From positions 18,994 to 82,993 of the forward strand of contig CAJXSO010000009.1 in NCBI GenBank assembly GCA_913061505.1: a stretch of 64,000 nucleotides of DNA. The letters are read 5' to 3'. The notes beneath the pieces were generated by a model, which was not told where the DNA came from, did not search any database, and saw only the letters and a program-made list of their open reading frames with translations. Both the position numbers and the translations under genes were made by a program. The DNA comes from an uncultured Lutimaribacter sp. Its GTDB lineage: Bacteria > Pseudomonadota > Alphaproteobacteria > Rhodobacterales > Rhodobacteraceae. This document shows positions 1 to 8,933 of the stretch, piece after piece; the stretch's first letter is position 1; every line of letters begins with the position of its first letter.

Positions 1-1
1 C

Positions 2-1060
2 GCAGGGGCAGGCACGCCCACGCTGTTCAAACGCTGGTTTGATGCCACCTTGCTAACCGGCGACGAAGACCGCGCCTGCGCGGCCTTACGCGCAGCGCCG
101 CATCTGTCGCCCAGCTATGCCGCGCGCATTTATTGTTTGGCCCGCGGGGGCGATTGGCCCGCCGCAGCGCTGACCTTTGATACAGCGCGGGTCTTGGGGT
201 TTTTGGGCGACACCGAAGAAAGGCTGGTGGCCCATTTCCTAGACCCCGAGCTGTACGAGGGCGAGGTATTACCCCTGCCCCCCGTGCGCCCCAGCCCGCT
301 GCTGTTTCGCCTATACGAGGCCGCGGGCGAGCCATTGCCAACCGCCACCCTGCCCTTGGCCTTTGCCATGTCTGACCTGCGCGCCACCGCCGGCTGGAAG
401 GCGGAATTGGCCGCGGCAGAACGGCTGGCGCGCACCGGGGCGCTGCCCTTTAACCGGCTTTTGGGGATTTACACCGAAAGGCTGCCTGCCGCCTCGGGCG
501 GTATTTGGGACCGGGTCGAGGCGATCCAGCGATTTGATACCGCCATGCGCGCGGGCGATCCGGGCGCCGTGGCGCGCTATCTGCCCAAAGCATGGGCCGC
601 CATGCGCGCGGCGCGGCTGGAAGTGCCCTTTGCCGAAGGCTATGGCGCCGAGCTGATGCGCCTGCCCTTGCCCGACAAAGCCGCAGCGCTGGCCTATGAT
701 ATTGCCCTTGTCAGCCCCGAATATGAAACCGCGGCCCTGGCCTATGGGGCGCGCTATCCAAAGCGGCAATTTGAAACCAGCCTTGCGCGCGGCATGCCCC
801 AAACCCCGCAGGCCGATCCGTTGCGTGTGGCCATAACCTTGGGCTTTTCCAGCGCCACACCCCCCGCAGATCTGGCAGCACTTTTGGAAAATGATCAATT
901 GGGCGAGACAATCTTGCGCGCCATGGCGCTTTATGAACAAGCCGCCGAAGGCGATTTGAACGCGCTGGCACCGGCCCTGTCGACGCTGCGCGCCTTGGGG
1001 CTAGAAGACACCGCCCGCCGCGCGGCCCTGCAATTGGCGCTGCTGCGCTATCGGGGGTAA
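2..1060 (+). CDS. Conserved hypothetical protein, 5' end outside window
   Basis: The reading frame is open from the left edge (it reads AGAGTPTLFKRWFDAT before the first possible start, a TTG at 50), so the N-terminus lies outside the window. At least 352 residues are visible. The protein is rich in alanine and leucine and looks all-helical, with stretches that resemble degenerate TPR-like helical pairs, but I recognise no named domain and no catalytic motif. It has no membrane segment in the visible part. It ends 2 bases before the TTG start of xerD, so the two are probably co-transcribed. Function unknown. Confidence 0.75.
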   Translation, partial: AGAGTPTLFKRWFDATLLTGDEDRACAALRAAPHLSPSYAARIYCLARGGDWPAAALTFDTARVLGFLGDTEERLVAHFLDPELYEGEVLPLPPVRPSPLLFRLYEAAGEPLPTATLPLAFAMSDLRATAGWKAELAAAERLARTGALPFNRLLGIYTERLPAASGGIWDRVEAIQRFDTAMRAGDPGAVARYLPKAWAAMRAARLEVPFAEGYGAELMRLPLPDKAAALAYDIALVSPEYETAALAYGARYPKRQFETSLARGMPQTPQADPLRVAITLGFSSATPPADLAALLENDQLGETILRAMALYEQAAEGDLNALAPALSTLRALGLEDTARRAALQLALLRYRG

Positions 1061-1062
1061 AA

Positions 1063-1989
1063 TTGAGCGATCACAAATGGATATCAGCCTATCTTGATGC
1101 AACTGCGGCCGAACAGGGCGCCGCCACCAACACCCAATTGGCCTATGGGCGCGATTTGTTGGATTTTGCCGCCTTTCTGGCCCCAAAGGGCAGTTTTGCC
1201 CAGGCAACGCGCGATGATATCGAGCGTTATTTGCTGCACTGTCAGGCCCAAGGGCTGGCCACCAGCACCCGCGCGCGCCGCCTGTCGGCGATCAAGCAAC
1301 TGTTCCGCTTTGCGGTCGAGGAAGGCTGGCGCAGCGATAATCCAGCCATCCAGATCGCCGGGCCCGGGCGCCCGAAACGCCTGCCCAAAACCCTAGGCCA
1401 AGACGAGGTATCGCGCCTGCTGGATGCGGCACGCCAAACCGGGCGCAACCAAACCGACCGGCTGCGCAACACCTGCCTGATCGAGGTGCTTTACGCCACC
1501 GGCATGCGCGTCAGCGAATTGGTGTCGCTGCCAATTTCGGCCGCGCGCGGCGATCCGCGGGTGCTGTTGGTGCGTGGCAAGGGCGGCAAAGAGCGCATGG
1601 TGCCCCTGTCGCCCCCGGCCCGGCAGGCGCTGGCGGCCTGGCTGGCCCATATCGATGCCGAAAACGCGGCAAAGGCTGCAGAAACCGGCGCGCCGCCCTC
1701 GCGGTTTTTGTTTCCCTCAGGCGGCAAACTGGGGCATCTGACACGCCACCGCTTTTACGGGCTGATCAAGGATATGGCGGTAGCCGCCGGCGTGCCCCCT
1801 GCAAAGGTTACGCCGCATACGCTGCGCCATGCCTTTGCTACCCATCTTTTGGCCAATGGCGCCGATCTGCGGGCCATTCAAACGCTGCTTGGCCATGCCG
1901 ATGTGGCCACGACCGAAATTTACACCCATGTCTTAGAAGAACGCCTGCGCGATCTGGTTTTGCACCACCACCCGCTGTCACAACCCTAG
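1063..1989 (+). CDS. xerD: Tyrosine recombinase XerD/XerC family
   Basis: Site-specific recombinase of 308 residues, the usual length for XerC/XerD, which act at dif to resolve chromosome dimers together with FtsK. The N-terminal SAM-like core-binding domain covers about residues 1-90. The C-terminal catalytic domain shows the full set of active residues: Arg149 (in GMRVSEL), Lys173 (in RGKGGKER), His252 and Arg255 (in HTLRH), His278 (in LLGHAD) and the nucleophile Tyr287 (in TEIYTHV). The start is a TTG 2 bases after the upstream stop. The sequence is the chromosomal Xer type, not a phage integrase. XerD is favoured over XerC by overall similarity, but the sequence alone does not settle it. 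Confidence 0.9.
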   Translation: MSDHKWISAYLDATAAEQGAATNTQLAYGRDLLDFAAFLAPKGSFAQATRDDIERYLLHCQAQGLATSTRARRLSAIKQLFRFAVEEGWRSDNPAIQIAGPGRPKRLPKTLGQDEVSRLLDAARQTGRNQTDRLRNTCLIEVLYATGMRVSELVSLPISAARGDPRVLLVRGKGGKERMVPLSPPARQALAAWLAHIDAENAAKAAETGAPPSRFLFPSGGKLGHLTRHRFYGLIKDMAVAAGVPPAKVTPHTLRHAFATHLLANGADLRAIQTLLGHADVATTEIYTHVLEERLRDLVLHHHPLSQP

Positions 1990-2092
1990 GCGCTGTGGCG
2001 CGCGCACAATGGCCCGCGGCATTCGCAGAAGCTGCCCTTGAATGGCGCGCGCCCAGCCCCCATAAGATGGCTATGCAAAAGCTGGGGCCAGT

Positions 2093-3403
2093 ATGACCGA
2101 GATTTCATCGCCATTCACCGATGCCGCGTTTTGGATAACGGCGGGGTCAATTCTGTTTTTGCTGGTGTTGTCTGGCTTTTTTTCGGGCTCGGAAACCGCA
2201 TTGACGGCAGCCAGCCGCGGAAAGCTGCGCGCGCAGGCCGATAAAGGCTCGACCGGGGCGCAAAAGGCGCTGGCGATCACCGAAGATAACGAGCGGCTGA
2301 TCGGATCGGTTTTGCTGGGCAACAACCTGGTTAACATCCTGGCCACCTCGCTGGCCACGGCCTTGTTTACGCGGGCATTTGGCGAATCTGGGGTGGCGCT
2401 GGCCACTTTGGTGATGACATTGCTGGTGCTGATCTTTGCCGAAGTTTTGCCAAAAACCTATGCCATCACCAATGCCGAGGCGGCAGCGGCGCGCGTGGCG
2501 CCTGTGATCCGGCTGGTGATCACGGTGTTTTCCCCCGTGGTGGGCGCCGTGCGCGTGCTGGTGCGGGCGGTGCTGGCGCTGTTTGGGGTGCGCGCCGATC
2601 CCGACAGCCATATTCTGGCGGTGCGCGAGGAAATTGCCGGCGCGCTTTATCTGGGCCATTCCGAAGGCGTGGTGGAAAAAGAAGATCGCGACCGCATTTT
2701 GGGCGCGCTTGATCTGGGCGAACGCGCGGTCGAGGAAATCATGCTGCATCGCTCGCAGATCGAGATGCTGAACGCCGATACCGACCCAGAAGAGCTGTTG
2801 CGCCAATGCTTGGAAAGCCCCCATACCCGCCTGCCTGTCTATCGCAACGACCCTGACAATATTATCGGCGTGGTGCATGCCAAAGATCTGTTGCGCGGGA
2901 TGCACAAGCTGATGTTTGGCCCCGAGGCCAGCCCCAATGGTTTGAAAGATTTTGATATTTCCAGCGTGGCGATGAAACCCTATTTCATCCCCGATACCAC
3001 CACATTGGATGATCAGATGCGCCAGTTCCTGCGCCGGCGCACCCATTTTGCGCTGGTGGTCGATGAATATGGCAGCCTCGAGGGGCTGATCACGCTGGAA
3101 GATATCCTGGAAGAGATCGTGGGCGAGATCACCGATGAATTCGACCCCGCCGCCGATCACCCCGTGAAGAAAACCAAAGACGGGCAATTCCTGATCGACG
3201 GTGCCATGACCATTCGTGATGTCAACCGCGCCATGGATTGGGCCTTGCCCGATGACGAGGCCAACACCGTAGCAGGGCTGGTTATTCACGAGGCACAGAT
3301 GATCCCCGAACCGGGGCAGGTGTTTTCGTTTCACGGCTTCCGCTTTGAGGTGCGCGAACGCGTGGGCAACCGCATTATCGCGCTGAAAATACGCCCCTTA
3401 TAA
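2093..3403 (+). CDS. HlyC/CorC family membrane protein (CNNM-CBS-CorC)
   Basis: A 436-residue protein with the layout of the CNNM/CorC family, proposed magnesium or cobalt transport or efflux proteins. The N-terminal CNNM (DUF21) part has hydrophobic segments at about 13-33, 75-100 and 105-150 and the family start SGFFSGSETALTAAS. Two CBS domains follow: about 215-275 (RLPVYRNDPDNIIGVVHAKDLL) and about 280-345 (THFALVVDEYGSLEGLITLEDILEEIVGEI). A C-terminal CorC_HlyC domain closes the protein (about 355-436). The ATG is preceded only by a weak ribosome site. The gene stands alone on the plus strand; its last 29 bases overlap the convergent gene. The old name hemolysin does not imply haemolytic activity. 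Confidence 0.88.
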   Translation: MTEISSPFTDAAFWITAGSILFLLVLSGFFSGSETALTAASRGKLRAQADKGSTGAQKALAITEDNERLIGSVLLGNNLVNILATSLATALFTRAFGESGVALATLVMTLLVLIFAEVLPKTYAITNAEAAAARVAPVIRLVITVFSPVVGAVRVLVRAVLALFGVRADPDSHILAVREEIAGALYLGHSEGVVEKEDRDRILGALDLGERAVEEIMLHRSQIEMLNADTDPEELLRQCLESPHTRLPVYRNDPDNIIGVVHAKDLLRGMHKLMFGPEASPNGLKDFDISSVAMKPYFIPDTTTLDDQMRQFLRRRTHFALVVDEYGSLEGLITLEDILEEIVGEITDEFDPAADHPVKKTKDGQFLIDGAMTIRDVNRAMDWALPDDEANTVAGLVIHEAQMIPEPGQVFSFHGFRFEVRERVGNRIIALKIRPL

Positions 3404-4235
3404 CCGCCCCGTCGCGGGCCTCGGCCTGAGCTTGGGCCTCGGCCTCGGCGGTGCCGGCTTTGACGGCCAGATCATAGAGATGCCATGTGGCATGGCCAAA
3501 GAGCGGCAGCACGAAAAACAGGCCTAAAAACGCCGGCAGCAGCGCCACAAACGTGGCCACAGCTATCAGCGCGCCCCAGGCCAGCATTGGCGCCAGATTG
3601 GCCAGAACGGTTTGAAAACTGGTGATCATGGCGGTGACAAAATCAACCTCGCGATCCAGCAGCAGCGGCAGCGAAATCACCGTGATCATGTAAAGCAGCA
3701 GCGCAAATCCCGCGCCCACCACGCTGCCCACGCCCAACATCATCAGGCCTTGGGGGGTGGTGTATACCTCGAACGAGCTGGACACGTTGGTCATGGTGGA
3801 AAAGCCCAGAAACAGCGCAAAAATCATATGGGCCAGAAAGAACCAAAACAAAAACATGAACAAAACGATCGCGCAGATCGAGGGCAATTGCCGTTTGCTT
3901 TGGCCCCAGATCACCCCAAAGATCTGATACATATCCAAAGGCCGCCCGCGCGCCAGCCTGCGGCTGACCTCGTAAAGCCCAACAGCCGCAAATGGCCCCA
4001 CCAGGGGAAAGCCGACAGCGGCAAAGACCAGCCAATAGGTTTTACCCGTGGCCCATGTGACCGCGGCAAAGGCCAGGCCAATGGCCACGTAAACGCTGGC
4101 AAACACAATCGCAAACCCCGGCGCGCGGCGCATATCGGCCAGTGCGGCGCGCAGGGCCTGCCCCAGCATGGCAAAGCTAATCTGCCCCATCGGGGGCACG
4201 CCCAATTCGGGCGCAGGCCCGGTGATATCGCGCAT
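3375..4235 (-). CDS. DUF2189-like integral membrane protein
   Basis: A 286-residue membrane protein with about six hydrophobic segments (for example FAIVFASVYVAIGLAFAAV, WLVFAAVGFPLVGPFAAVGL, ICAIVLFMFLFWFFLAHMIF, MLGVGSVVGAGFALLLYMI). The pattern and the start, including a Met-Arg-Asp-Ile-Thr N-terminus, resemble the alphaproteobacterial DUF2189 family, whose function is unknown. The frame is open further upstream, but the ATG at 4235 has a clear ribosome site (GGGAGG, 7 bases upstream) and avoids overlap with the amidase gene. The last ~20 residues are rich in Ala and Glu and probably cytoplasmic. Tail-to-tail overlap of 29 bases with the CorC-like gene. Confidence 0.8.
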   Translation of the reverse strand: MRDITGPAPELGVPPMGQISFAMLGQALRAALADMRRAPGFAIVFASVYVAIGLAFAAVTWATGKTYWLVFAAVGFPLVGPFAAVGLYEVSRRLARGRPLDMYQIFGVIWGQSKRQLPSICAIVLFMFLFWFFLAHMIFALFLGFSTMTNVSSSFEVYTTPQGLMMLGVGSVVGAGFALLLYMITVISLPLLLDREVDFVTAMITSFQTVLANLAPMLAWGALIAVATFVALLPAFLGLFFVLPLFGHATWHLYDLAVKAGTAEAEAQAQAEARDGAVIRGVFSAR

Positions 4236-4293
4236 ATTGTGCCCTCCCAAACCAATACGGCTGGGCCTATGCAAGCGCGAAACCGCTATGAAA

Positions 4294-5730
4294 TCAAGCC
4301 TTGGCGCAGGCGGGCGGGCGGGCATTTGGCCAATCTGTGGCCTGATGATAGGCATGTGCCAGCTGCAAAAGGCCCAAATCATCGCCATAGCGGCCAAACA
4401 GCTGCAGCCCCGCAGGCAGGCCCTGGGCGCCAAAACCTGCGGGCAGGTTCACACATGGCAGGCCAATCAGGCTGACCGGCACCACCACCTCCATCCAGCG
4501 GTGATAGGTATCCATGGGCTTGCCCGCCACCGTTGTCGGATAGGGCGTTTCCACCGGGAAGGGCCAGATTTGCGCCGAGGGCAGCACCAGCGCATCGTAA
4601 TCGGCAAACAAGGCCGCCGCCCGGCGGAACCAATCCGAACGGATCAGCGACAAGCGCTGTATCTCTTGCCCGCTCAGGCCCAGGCCCTGTTCGATTTCCC
4701 AAATCGCACTGTCTTTGAGATGCGCGCGCTTGGCAGGATCGGCATAAAGCGGGCCCAGCCGTTCCACATTGGCAAAGGCGCGCAGGCCCACCCAGGCCTG
4801 CCACAGCGCATCGGCCGGCATCGGCGGTGCCACGGGTTCTACCGTGACACCCAAATCACCAAAGGTTTTCAGCGCGCTCTCGGACAGCGGCAAAATGCCC
4901 TCGTCCATGGCATAGGCGCCGCCCCAATCGGCCAGCCAGCCGATGCGCCGCCCCTTTACGGGCTGATCTAGCGCCGGCGACAGCGGCACGATCGGGGGCG
5001 CAAAGGGCTGGCGCGGGTCGGGGCCTGATTGCACATCCAGCATCAGGGCCAAATCACGCGGGCTGCGTGCCATCGGCCCCAGCGTGGCCAGCGGGTGCAT
5101 AAAGGCATCGCCCATCGGTTCGGCCGGAATGCGGCCCCAGCTGGGGCGCATGCCATAGACGTTGTTCCAGCCTGCCGGGTTGCGCAGGCTGCCCATCATA
5201 TCGGATCCATCGGCCAAGGGCAGCATCCGGCAGGCCAGCGCAGCCGCCGCCCCCCCCGACGAGCCGCCCGCGCTGCGCCCCAGATCATAGGGGTTATGCG
5301 TGGCGCCATAGACGGGGTTAAACGTGTGGCTGCCCAAGCCAAATTCGGGCGTGTTGGTTTTGCCCACAAACAAAACCCCCGCCGCGCGCAGGCGCGCCAC
5401 CATGATATCATCGGCAGGCGCCACCACATCGCGAAACAGCGGCGATCCCTTGGTGCTGGGCAGGCCTGCGACATTGGCCAGATCTTTCACCGCAATCGGC
5501 AAGCCATAAAGCGGGCCTGTGCCCTGCCCCTTTCCCTTGAGGCGGGCGTCATCCATGCGGCGGGCCTCGGCCAGCACCTGGTCGTCATCCACCTGCGCCA
5601 CAATGGCATTGACCGCGCCATTGCTGCGCCCAATCTGCGCCAGGGTTTCTTGGGCCAGCTCGGCCACGCCCAGCTGGTTCTCAGCAATCATCTGCGCCAA
5701 TACGCTGGCGTCTTGGTTTAAAATATCCAT
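4294..5730 (-). CDS. Amidase signature family protein
   Basis: A 478-residue amidase signature enzyme, hydrolysing a carboxamide to acid and ammonia in the cytoplasm. The Ser-cisSer-Lys triad is visible: Lys82 (in PIAVKDLA), the cis-Ser at 157 within GRSAGGSSGGAAAALA, and the nucleophile Ser181 in the GS(L)RNPAG context. Length is normal for the family. The ATG has a strong purine-rich site (AAGGGGGG, 3 bases away). The gene lies 27 bases after hflX on the same strand and may be read from the ntr-trk-hfq-hflX transcript. The substrate is not evident. It lacks partner genes of GatCAB, so it is unlikely to be the tRNA-dependent amidotransferase subunit A. Confidence 0.86.
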   Translation of the reverse strand: MDILNQDASVLAQMIAENQLGVAELAQETLAQIGRSNGAVNAIVAQVDDDQVLAEARRMDDARLKGKGQGTGPLYGLPIAVKDLANVAGLPSTKGSPLFRDVVAPADDIMVARLRAAGVLFVGKTNTPEFGLGSHTFNPVYGATHNPYDLGRSAGGSSGGAAAALACRMLPLADGSDMMGSLRNPAGWNNVYGMRPSWGRIPAEPMGDAFMHPLATLGPMARSPRDLALMLDVQSGPDPRQPFAPPIVPLSPALDQPVKGRRIGWLADWGGAYAMDEGILPLSESALKTFGDLGVTVEPVAPPMPADALWQAWVGLRAFANVERLGPLYADPAKRAHLKDSAIWEIEQGLGLSGQEIQRLSLIRSDWFRRAAALFADYDALVLPSAQIWPFPVETPYPTTVAGKPMDTYHRWMEVVVPVSLIGLPCVNLPAGFGAQGLPAGLQLFGRYGDDLGLLQLAHAYHQATDWPNARPPACAKA

Positions 5731-5757
5731 GTGCCCCCCCTTTTGCGCATAGGCCTT

Positions 5758-7032
5758 TTACAGGTCGCGGTAGCGCTTTTCTTGCCGATCAGTCCACAGC
5801 ACCCGCAGCTGATAGCCGGTATCTGTGGCGTCTTCTTGTTCTACGACACCTTGTTCGTGCAGCCATGCCCGGCGTTTGCCATCAGCATAGGGCACATCCA
5901 GCACGGTTTCATGGCGCTGGCTGTCCAGTTTCACCGCCACATCTGCCAGAAAATCGCCCAAGCCTGCGCCCGTCAATGCCGAAACGGCAAAAACATCGGG
6001 CATCCGTGCGGCGGCCACCCGGGCGGCTGCTGCGGCCTGATCTGGCAGCAGATCAAGCTTGTTCCACAGCTCGATCTGCGGCACAGCGGGATCTACCCCA
6101 AGCGAGGCGAGAATATCGCGCACATCACTGGCCTGTTCTTCGGTTTCGCTGTGGCTGATATCGCGCACATGCACGATCAGGTTGGCGGCCAATACCTCTT
6201 CCAGGGTGGCGCGGAAGGCGGCCACCAATTCGGTGGGCAAATCGCTGATAAAGCCGACCGTATCCGACAAAATCACCTCGGGCCCCCCTTCGGGCAGGCG
6301 CACCGCGCGCATCGTCGGGTCGAGCGTGGCAAACAGCATGTCTTTGGCCATCACATCGGCGCCTGTCAGGCGGTTAAACAGCGTGGATTTGCCAGCGTTG
6401 GTATAGCCCACCAGCGCCACGATAGGGTATGGCACCTTGGCACGCGCCTGGCGGTGCAGCGCGCGGGTTTTCACCACCTTGTCCAACTGCCGGCGCAGGC
6501 GCACCAATTGTTCATCGATGGCGCGGCGGTCAGCCTCGATCTGGGTTTCGCCAGGCCCGCCAACAAAGCCCAAACCGCCGCGTTGGCGTTCAAGGTGGGT
6601 CCAGGCGCGCACAAGCCGGGTGCGTTGATAGCTGAGTGCGGCCATTTCCACCTGCAGCACCCCTTCGCGGGTGGCGGCACGATCAGAGAAAATCTCCAAG
6701 ATCAGCCCGGTGCGATCCAGCAGTTTCACGCCCCATTGCTTTTCCAAATTGCGCTGCTGCACTGGCGTGACCGGCCCATCAACCAAAACCAGCTCGATCT
6801 CGTTTTCCTCAAGCCGGTCTTTCAGTTCCGCAATCTTGCCCGTGCCAAACAAATGCCCGGCATGGGCCTTGGGCAGGGGCACAATTTCAGAGCCCAACAC
6901 CGAAAGCCCCGGCAGCGCGGCGGCCAGGGATACAGCCTCTTGCAGGGCATAAGATGCATTGCGTCGGCCACGGTCCGATTTCAAATCGGGGTGCAAAACC
7001 CAGGCACGGGTGGCAACCCGGTCATGCGACAT
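5758..7032 (-). CDS. hflX: Ribosome-associated GTPase HflX
   Basis: Obg-HflX superfamily GTPase of 424 residues, which splits stalled or heat-damaged 70S ribosomes. The N-terminal HflX-type domain carries the glycine-rich loop GLGFVGGPGETQIE at about 153-166. The G domain has G1 GYTNAGKS (about 209-216), G3 DTVGFI and G4 NKLD. The ATG at 7032 overlaps the hfq stop codon as TGATG; a GTG one codon upstream is also possible. Being next to hfq is the classic proteobacterial arrangement and supports co-transcription. No defects are seen. Confidence 0.95.
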   Translation of the reverse strand: MSHDRVATRAWVLHPDLKSDRGRRNASYALQEAVSLAAALPGLSVLGSEIVPLPKAHAGHLFGTGKIAELKDRLEENEIELVLVDGPVTPVQQRNLEKQWGVKLLDRTGLILEIFSDRAATREGVLQVEMAALSYQRTRLVRAWTHLERQRGGLGFVGGPGETQIEADRRAIDEQLVRLRRQLDKVVKTRALHRQARAKVPYPIVALVGYTNAGKSTLFNRLTGADVMAKDMLFATLDPTMRAVRLPEGGPEVILSDTVGFISDLPTELVAAFRATLEEVLAANLIVHVRDISHSETEEQASDVRDILASLGVDPAVPQIELWNKLDLLPDQAAAAARVAAARMPDVFAVSALTGAGLGDFLADVAVKLDSQRHETVLDVPYADGKRRAWLHEQGVVEQEDATDTGYQLRVLWTDRQEKRYRDL

Positions 7033-7271
7033 CACTTTTCGTCGTCGCCATCATATAGGTTGATCGGCTGGGCGGGCATAATGGTGGAAATCGCGTGTTT
7101 ATACACCAGCTGGCTTTGGCCATCGCGGCGCAACAGCACGCAGAAATTATCAAACCAAGTGATCACGCCCTGTAATTTGACGCCATTGATCAAAAAAATC
7201 GTAACCGGAATTTTGGTCTTCCGTGTGTGATTAAGGAATGCGTCCTGAAGATTTTGTTTGTCGGAAGCCAT
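7032..7271 (-). CDS. hfq: RNA chaperone Hfq
   Basis: Sm-like RNA chaperone of 79 residues, the usual length in Rhodobacteraceae, which forms hexamers and helps small RNAs pair with mRNAs. It opens [15 protein letters not shown] and contains Sm1 ([15 protein letters not shown]) and the Sm2 signature with [10 protein letters not shown]. The distal-face and proximal-face residues look normal and the acidic tail is short. A longer frame exists, but the ATG at 7271 has an AAAGG site about 8 bases away and gives the family length. It overlaps hflX by one base. Candidate small RNAs elsewhere in this window (47.5-47.8 kb) would be potential clients. Confidence 0.97.
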   Translation of the reverse strand: MASDKQNLQDAFLNHTRKTKIPVTIFLINGVKLQGVITWFDNFCVLLRRDGQSQLVYKHAISTIMPAQPINLYDGDDEK

Positions 7272-7291
7272 GGGTAAACCTTTATTCTTGC

Positions 7292-7321
7292 GCTTGGGGC
7301 GGCGGTTGCCGTCGCCCAAGC
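7292..7321 (-). promoter_or_regulatory. Hairpin in the hfq leader
   Basis: On the minus strand the 139 bases between trkH and hfq contain an inverted repeat, GCTTGGG/CCCAAGC (7315-7321 with 7292-7298), with an inner GGC/GCC stem. It ends about 20 bases before the hfq ATG. No U-run follows, so it is not a typical terminator. It could slow read-through from trkH, stabilise the hfq 5' end, or take part in Hfq self-control; the last is only a guess from other bacteria. Confidence 0.4.
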
Positions 7322-7410
7322 CCTAATATGTCTTGCGCAAGCGGCAGTTTCCACCCCCCAACTTCAAATCTTTGTTGCGGCGCGTCAATGCCGAAGTTTT
7401 ACCGATGATT

Positions 7411-8931
7411 TTATTCGCGGCCCAGATAATTACTGGCCAGGGCGATAATGGCCAGCAGCTCGAGCCGGCCAATAACCATCGCCGCACATAGAAACAGCTT
7501 ACCCGAGGCCGCCATATCTGCCAGGGCAATGGGCTGCTCGGCGGCGCTGACAATCATGGGCCCAGTGGTAGACAGCGCCGCCACAGCCAGAATCACGGCT
7601 TGCTCTAGATCGGGCACATAGGCGCCCATGATCATTGAAAACAGCAACAGCGAGGTGGCAAACAGCATGAAAAAGATCCATGCCACAAACGCCCCTTGCT
7701 TGCGCAAGCGCCGCCCCCCGCGCCCCGAACGCCCCACAGATGAGGGGTGCATCATGCGGTCCATCTCGCGCAGGCCTTGCAGATATAGCGCCCAAACCCG
7801 CAGCAGTTTCACACCGCCCGCGGTGGTGGCCACGCCGCCGCCAATCATCCCCAGCCCTAGAAACAACAGGCCCGGGGTTTTCAACCCCGACCAGCTTTCT
7901 GCAACGCCCCAATGCGCGCTTTCAAACCCGGTGGTGCTGAGAAATGACAACACCGTAAAACCGGCCCCCCACAGCGCCTGCCACAGCGCCCCTGCCTGTG
8001 CTGTGGCCTGCTCGCCCCCCTCCAGCGCGGCCACCCAATGGCGCAAAAACAGCAGCAGCGGCACCGCCACCACCAGCAGCAGGCCAAGGCGAAATTCCGG
8101 GTCGCCCAGCACCGTGCCGCGGCTGCCCACCAGCGTGTCGCGCGAAAATGTCACGCGCGACAGGGCAAACAGCATAAAGAGCGCCAGCAAAAATTCACCC
8201 ACCATCCCCGAGGCCGCCCCCGGCAAGCCACCCACCGGCGAAATGCCACTGGTTGCCATCACCGCCATCGCATGGCTGAGCGCCACCAATGGCCGATCGC
8301 CCAAGATCAACAGCAACACAAACAGCGAAAACGTCAGCCCGGCATAGACCGGGGTCAACGTGCCCGCGACGCGCAAAATGCGCTGATGGGGGTCGATATC
8401 GCCGCGTGGGCCCCCATTGGCCGATTGGCCCGGCTCGCCGCTGGCGGTTACTTCGAACCCACCCAAGCTAAGCGGCGCCAGCACCGCCGCGGCCGCAATC
8501 CAGATCAACAGCCCCCCAAACCAGCCCACGATTGCGCGCCACAGATGCAACGAGGGCGACAGGCGGGCCGGGTCAAACAGGGTGGCGCCAGTGGTGGTCA
8601 GGCTGGAGACCATCTCGAAATAGGCATTCACAAAGGTTGTGGTTTTCAGCCCCTCGTAAAAGGGCACGGCCAAAAACAGCGGCAAAATGGTAAAGCCCGC
8701 GCACAGCGCCAGCAGATTATGCATTAACCCCTGCCGCCGTTCGCCGCCGCTATTGCGCGCAATCGCCACCATGCAGGTAAAGATCAGCAACAACAGACCC
8801 GAATAGAAAAACGCCCGCGCCTCGGCATGGGCATTCAAGATCGAGGCATGGGTGGCTGGCACAAACATCGCCAGCGCGCTGATCCCCATCATCAGCAGAA
8901 AAAACGGCTGCGCTTTGATTTGGGCGCGCAT
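7411..8931 (-). CDS. trkH: Potassium uptake protein TrkH/TrkG
   Basis: Membrane pore subunit of the Trk potassium importer, 506 residues with about ten or more hydrophobic segments. The four P-loop filters of the Trk/Ktr fold are visible: SLTTTGATLF (about 110), ATSGISPVGG (about 230), LSTTGFES (about 335) and ALSTTGPMIV near the C-terminus (about 475). A regulatory TrkA subunit is encoded immediately upstream with a 2-base gap, so the two are translated from one message. No good ribosome site is visible, which suggests translational coupling. Its place between ntrYX and hfq is conserved in alphaproteobacteria. Confidence 0.94.
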   Translation of the reverse strand: MRAQIKAQPFFLLMMGISALAMFVPATHASILNAHAEARAFFYSGLLLLIFTCMVAIARNSGGERRQGLMHNLLALCAGFTILPLFLAVPFYEGLKTTTFVNAYFEMVSSLTTTGATLFDPARLSPSLHLWRAIVGWFGGLLIWIAAAAVLAPLSLGGFEVTASGEPGQSANGGPRGDIDPHQRILRVAGTLTPVYAGLTFSLFVLLLILGDRPLVALSHAMAVMATSGISPVGGLPGAASGMVGEFLLALFMLFALSRVTFSRDTLVGSRGTVLGDPEFRLGLLLVVAVPLLLFLRHWVAALEGGEQATAQAGALWQALWGAGFTVLSFLSTTGFESAHWGVAESWSGLKTPGLLFLGLGMIGGGVATTAGGVKLLRVWALYLQGLREMDRMMHPSSVGRSGRGGRRLRKQGAFVAWIFFMLFATSLLLFSMIMGAYVPDLEQAVILAVAALSTTGPMIVSAAEQPIALADMAASGKLFLCAAMVIGRLELLAIIALASNYLGRE

Positions 8932-8933
8932 AG

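Noticed and set aside
311..940. Long antisense open frames opposite real genes (here and throughout, for example 2147-3334 minus, 3612-4475 plus, 5731-7230 plus, 60890-62410 plus)
   Set aside because: They are frame shadows of GC-rich codon use; their translations are rich in His, Gln, Arg and Gly, with no family pattern and no ribosome sites.
1063..1989. Phage integrase or mobile element at xerD
   Set aside because: The protein is the short Xer type with no neighbouring phage genes, no att-like repeats and a co-oriented upstream gene; it is the chromosomal recombinase.
5731..5757. Separate promoter for the amidase gene
   Set aside because: Only 27 bases separate it from hflX and no promoter-like pair is visible; read-through is more likely.
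7323..7553. Small minus-strand frame of 76 codons between trkH and hfq
   Set aside because: It overlaps the end of trkH in another frame and has no ribosome site or recognisable sequence.
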